From NCBI RefSeq assembly GCF_000224145.3, contig NC_020166.2:6082927-6146926 (forward strand): a stretch of DNA of 64,000 nucleotides, in the 5' to 3' direction. The DNA comes from Ciona intestinalis (taxonomy: Eukaryota; Chordata; Ascidiacea; Phlebobranchia; Cionidae). The position numbers and the translations under genes are program-made. The notes below the pieces were generated by a model. The model had not been told where the DNA came from. It did no database searches and worked only from the letters and a program-made list of their open reading frames with translations. Shown piece after piece: positions 59,288-64,000 of the stretch (its first letter is position 1; each line of letters begins with the position of its first letter).

Positions 59288-61750
59288 CTGGAAACAGATA
59301 ACTTTTCGTTAAAATTTTATAACAATCCATACAACAACTGCAACGTTAGCAACGATATTTTTTTTAACGATATTTTCAATAAAAGTAGTGGTGAAGTACA
59401 AGGGGTTAAACAGGTAAGAACTGACAGTCGTCTTGCAAAAACCCAACAACAAAATAGCTGATTAAGCCTAGCTGCTGACATAACATGTCGGTTTTGTTTG
59501 TGTATTTAGCTGTCTGTTAAACCAAAACTCTTGTTTGTAGTATTAAGCAGTTGATTTACCTTGTGCAGGATTATACCAGGACATAACAAAATGATCTTTT
59601 ACAATTTCAAACTAAAAGTAACAAATCTGTGAAATCCACATACTAAGTAATTGCTAACAATCTGGTGACTAAAGCACTTGGTTGTGAGTGGTTGGTAAGT
59701 CACAAAACGGCCATGGGTTGCCATGGACATTAAGTCAGTGTTGCTACTATAACTATAAATACAAAAGCAAAATAAACACGATACCCCAAGACCACCATCG
59801 CTGCGAAAAATAACGTGGAGCAGTTGACATTGCGTTGTTTCAGGTTACGCGGACGGAGATCGCCTGTGGGCGTGCGTGGTCGAGCTATAATAGACTTACA
59901 GTCGTAAACTATGTCGAATATCCGGAACTACGAGTGAAAACAAACGTCCGCGGAAGTTTTATGTGCTTAAGGTTATTGCTCGTGTACTGGACCATACTAT
60001 GTGCAAATGAATTACGTTAACCTTTTACTAGGCAGCAAACAGCTTGTGTGTTTTACTCCGACCGCCAATCGTCCAACCCTGAGTCAATATTCGAAATATT
60101 CAACTTAATGTCTCATAAAAATAGAAAGAGAAATCATTTTCTAAAATAAGCCATACACTCGACACACCAAATAACGAACAACTTTCGTTTTAAAATGTTG
60201 ACAAATAATTCCGAATTTTTCTCAGAATTGTCTGAAACCTGAATGCTTCGAAATTACGTCACAATACCTAACTAAAACCAGCTCAGGAAAGCAGGCAGGG
60301 CTAAAAACACATTATCTGCTTTGCTATTCATTTCAGTACTTCCGGGGAACGATCTTACTTCCCGAACTAAGAGTGATTAACACGACACGTGACACACTAA
60401 ATTTGTTTTTGTCTTTGGACATCTGGAGATAACAAACACGAATAAATGCTATTTACTAGCCGACTATCGTTTACTGGAAATACTAAATTAGGTAAATATT
60501 ACCTTTCAACGAAACTATGCCAGATTCAACATGATATATTATATAATGATACAAACAAGCGCACATCATTTCCGCTGGGCAAGTTTTAGCTGTGGGTGAA
60601 TTCACACCATGAGGCTGATACTGGTTCGTTGTTTTTTAAGTTATATGGCGACTTTACTTGTACCTGGCCAAACAAATCTGCTATACCAAAAGACGGGCAT
60701 ATTCTTGAATAACTTGCCTGTACAAACAAAACAAGAACGCCAGGATATCTTTATAAATAAAGTAACTACTGAATGGTGTTTGACTGTTGGTACTAGCCTA
60801 TATTAAGGGTTACTTGTGACCAGAACGAAACAAAGCTATACTAATATCTTCTATACTTTCTATTTTATATTAAAAAACTCCAAGAGTCAAAACAAACGTT
60901 AATACAAATAAGTCATCAAGCAAACGTCTACACTTAACTAAGCATAATACCGCACACTTCATGCGTGTTGAGGACGTAGCATTAATGCAACGGAAAAGGT
61001 GACGTATATATAAACAACGGCTGTGTTACAGCTCTGTCACAAGCGTTTAAATAGAATAACTATATATTGGTTTACTATAGCTTTACAGCCAAACTTTTAA
61101 CAGGTCAAATCACTCCGTAAATTTCTTATTTCCCCACATGTTGTTTCCACTGCATGGAGAATGAATTCTATATTTGACTCTTACTTTTGCCAAATATGAG
61201 GTTTTCAAGAAACTAAAACTAACGAGAACAATGTTGATGACAATACTCAGCAATGCGCGTTGTTCAATAATCTCCGCCTGCTGAATTTACTCGCGCAAAT
61301 TGTTTTAACAAAAAAGACACTTGCGAACTGAAGATACTTTTTACCATACCTATCTAAGCATGCTACACACCTAAGCCTCAATTTTAACACCAACACCCGG
61401 TTTCGTTCAGGCTAATGTGACGCGTAATCACACGCACACACGGAAGGAGACGGTTACAAAGCGCTGACGTGGGCGTAAACAGCAACACTACTGTACGCAG
61501 TAAGACTACCTTGCTGAACACTTCTTAACGAACTAAAATCAAATAGAGTGTTGTGCTATTACTGCTCAATTACCACATGCAGTATGACGGGCTGTCGTGT
61601 AGCTGCTACGCCCGTGTTATGAGGACGCCCACAGTGGCTTCACAACTGAAAGCGATGAGCGACTAACAAATAAACCTACAACCGTATTTACGTTGCTAAA
61701 TTTAAAGGCACATCATTGATTTTTTGTAACCAGGAGGTTATGGGCTTGGT

Positions 61751-61946
61751 ATAGTAGGGTGGGGGAAGATGGGACACCTTTAGCACGTAATAACCAAATA
61801 TTCAGATCGTGTTTTAAACAATTAACAATGGTATATGGGAGTCGGGAGGATACAGTTCTATGATTTATTGAATTTTCTTTGTTTGCTACCAAATGTAACG
61901 AGAAAATAGAATGAAAAGGTGTCCCATCTTCCCCCACCCTACTATA
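61751..61946. mobile_element. MITE copy, TAGGGTGGGGG-type ends, best preserved
   Basis: Starts TAGTAGGGTGGGGGAAGATG (GGACACCTTT follows) and ends with an almost perfect inverse (AAGGTGTCCCATCTTCCCCC, ACCCTACTA), about 30 bp of inverted terminal repeat and 196 bp in all, flanked by TA. Confidence 0.85.
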
Positions 61947-62080
61947 TATAAATCGTTTATAAAAAAAACGATGGAGATATTTACATTACAATAAAGATTC
62001 GAAAAAAACGCCGACGCTTTTATCTAAACGTTTACCATAATCTTGGTCGTATTTTGAATAACAATACGCCTGTCTCTAAC

Positions 62081-62223
62081 CTCTGAGCAGCTTCGTGTGT
62101 CGGAACTTCCTGTAACTCCTTGCATGACAAAGTCTTTCCCGCTCTTCATGGGGAATCTTGCGTCTTGTTGCTCCCACCAGATGAATATGATTGTTAGGAA
62201 GATGATGCACAAACGGACCAATC
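62081..62223 (-). CDS. Candidate exon of an unknown membrane protein
   Basis: On the minus strand, an acceptor-like TTTTCTGAGCCCCATCAG precedes an open frame reading LVRLCIIFLTIIFIWWEQQ, then DARFPMKSGKDFVMQG, up to a donor-like GAG|GTTAGA. The first part would make one membrane-spanning helix. Base composition is higher in GC than the surroundings. Against it: the plus strand and another minus frame are also open across the same bases, and no neighbouring exon was found. I do not recognise the product. Confidence 0.3.
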
Positions 62224-64000
62224 CTGATGGGGCTCAGAAAATGGTTCTGTGCCAAAGCGCACATGCTAGGCGAGGCGTGGCTACGAATGGCCAGATTTAG
62301 GTTTTAGATCTGGTAACAGCTTCACCAGTACCGTCGTAAATCCAAGAACTGCCAGAAGGCGATGCACACGGGCAACTGACGCAAGAACGACAGCTAAACT
62401 TGACACTAAATCTTTACTTAGTCATCTTAATAAAATTTAGTGACGCAATTAGGGAACTACTTGCGACTGTGCTTGGATGGTCGAACAAAATAACCCGGTT
62501 TGTTGGCTCGTTGCCTGGACTCTCTTGGTCGCTACTAAAGAAACTGTTTAGCGAATTTCGATAACAAAAGAGCTCGGTACACGGTTCATAAAAGAATCGA
62601 TGTAAATGACGAAAGAATCGTAAGCGCGTGGAGATGTAGCGATATAATGACGTGGAAGAGCACAAGGACAATGACGAATGTAGGGACGTGGGAAATAATA
62701 TCCGACGACGTTTTCTATTTGTTCGTAATCCGTCAACCTCGCAGTGTTTTGATCTCGCGTGAAACGCGCTGTCGTGTTGCTAACAAATTGCTACAGTAGC
62801 AGCAACACATGTTCTAATTCAAGGAGATATAACCCAAACATAAAGCCTGACTGCTCACAGGGTCATAGCAATTGTTTTGGTAGGCACTTGGGAACATGAC
62901 GTAATTAAGTCTCTACACGTGGCAGTGACCTTTGACATCACATGAGCATGATGCGCGAGAGGAAGTTTATGCAAGGTCACGTGCCACAAATTCCATGTAT
63001 GTCTGACACTGTTCAAGAAAGGTATTCAACAAAGAACACGTCGATATCAGCAGGCAGTATACCACAAGTTAAACCTCCCGAGGTATAGACGACTGTCTAC
63101 ACTGATTTATAAAAAACTCACGGGAATTAAAACCTGGCAGATACAAATTCCGAATCTGGCAGGCGACAAGACATGAAGAATAGTCGAATGCTTAAGGGAC
63201 AGAAGGAAAATAAACAAACCAAAGGTACGGATTGACAAGCCTTAAATGAACCTGTTGTTACTGTTAAACAGTGTGATGATTCAACACTGCACACAATAGA
63301 ATATAACAAGGAAGCAGAGCTCCAACAAAAATAGTTACGTGTCGTTACAAAATGATTCTTAAGAAAATATGTAAATGCGCATTGTAAAATAATTTAATCG
63401 CCTGTTGAACTGTAAAACTTGACTATGTCAATCACCCACCTCTTTTTTTTCGTGAGTTTTTTTTAGATACACATTGAGTACACTGTACACAGAAATAAAC
63501 AGTCTAAGAATGTAAGATTAATCGTATAAAATTATTTTTATTAATGTTTTAATTAAGAGCCTTAGTGTGATGCCAAAGAAATGATCAAAGGGAATTGTTC
63601 GACAGAAAAGGCACTTACAAGGGCTGCCGCTAACGTGCCCAACAATAATTAAGAATTACAACGTATATTGACAGCATGTGGTCTAATTTGAGCTGGCTTA
63701 TGAACGGAGTTAAAAACCATTGCCCCAACATCTAAAACCATCTTAGTTTTAAACCCGTTTCCACTTCGCTACATAGGCTTTGATTTTTGGTGGGAAAAAA
63801 AGCAAATTTACACACGGATATAAACAAGCTACGGTCGGTGTACAGTAAAATGCAATCTTACAACTTAAGGCTAACTTTATAATGAACAGTTAACTTTGAC
63901 TTACAAGACAAAACAACCCTGGGTAAAGATGTTTTATTTTTAATACATCATTTATACCTATAAACGTCAAATTTGGCAACACTCGTTTCTCATTCATACG

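Larger units (their letters stand above)
59288..64000. other. Probable NCK upstream intron
   Basis: The exon at 58611-59287 starts with a proper acceptor and needs one base from an upstream exon, so this stretch should be intronic at least in part. It is CpG-rich in places, holds one full MITE and one open, exon-like stretch (62081-62223), and shows no SH3-1 sequence. Confidence 0.55.

Noticed and set aside
62076-62264. Alternative minus-strand frame reading NHFLSPIRIGPFVHH
   Set aside because: It overlaps the better exon candidate in another frame; the composition resembles an off-frame translation.
1-64000. Retroviral or LTR element, Polinton, CRISPR array or rRNA gene
   Set aside because: No reverse transcriptase, integrase, capsid or viral polymerase motifs, LTR pairs, regularly spaced identical repeats or rRNA sequence were seen.

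Overview
The window looks like a tunicate (sea squirt) genome, most likely Ciona. Small introns break up clearly animal genes, gene spacing is tight, the DNA is AT-rich, and a short inverted-repeat element resembling a known Ciona MITE recurs. I placed genes by reading exons on both strands and requiring that intron phases agree at every junction. The species call is inference; no search was run.

Left block (1-20.6 kb, AT-rich): TMEM209 (minus, 3' end cut by the window edge) is head to head with TPP2 (plus, 30 exons, complete). TPP2 converges on FBXO36 (minus, 5 exons, complete). Introns here hold two foldback DNA transposons, one in TMEM209 intron 1 and one in FBXO36 intron 1. Both assembly gaps in the window lie inside these two elements.

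Middle block (22-44 kb, visibly richer in G+C and CpG): one gene, a VGLL4-type Hippo-pathway co-regulator on the minus strand. Its seven coding exons join in frame to about 1235 residues, roughly four times vertebrate VGLL4. The vertebrate-like N-terminus and the two Tondu motifs are both present, separated by about 900 residues of low-complexity sequence. Its introns carry two MITE copies and a perfect 36-bp inverted repeat.

Right block (46-64 kb): compact housekeeping genes FAM185A (plus), LAMTOR5 and UXT (minus), MRPL34 (plus) and intronless PSMA3 (minus). These are followed by a type II membrane C-type lectin-like gene (plus) and the 3' exons of an NCK SH3/SH2 adaptor (minus), whose 5' part is outside or unseen. 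The genes cover proteolysis (TPP2, PSMA3), growth signalling (VGLL4, LAMTOR5, NCK), mitochondrial translation (MRPL34), chaperone/transcription cofactor work (UXT) and ubiquitination (FBXO36). I see no operon-like functional grouping, CRISPR, rRNA or retroviral element.
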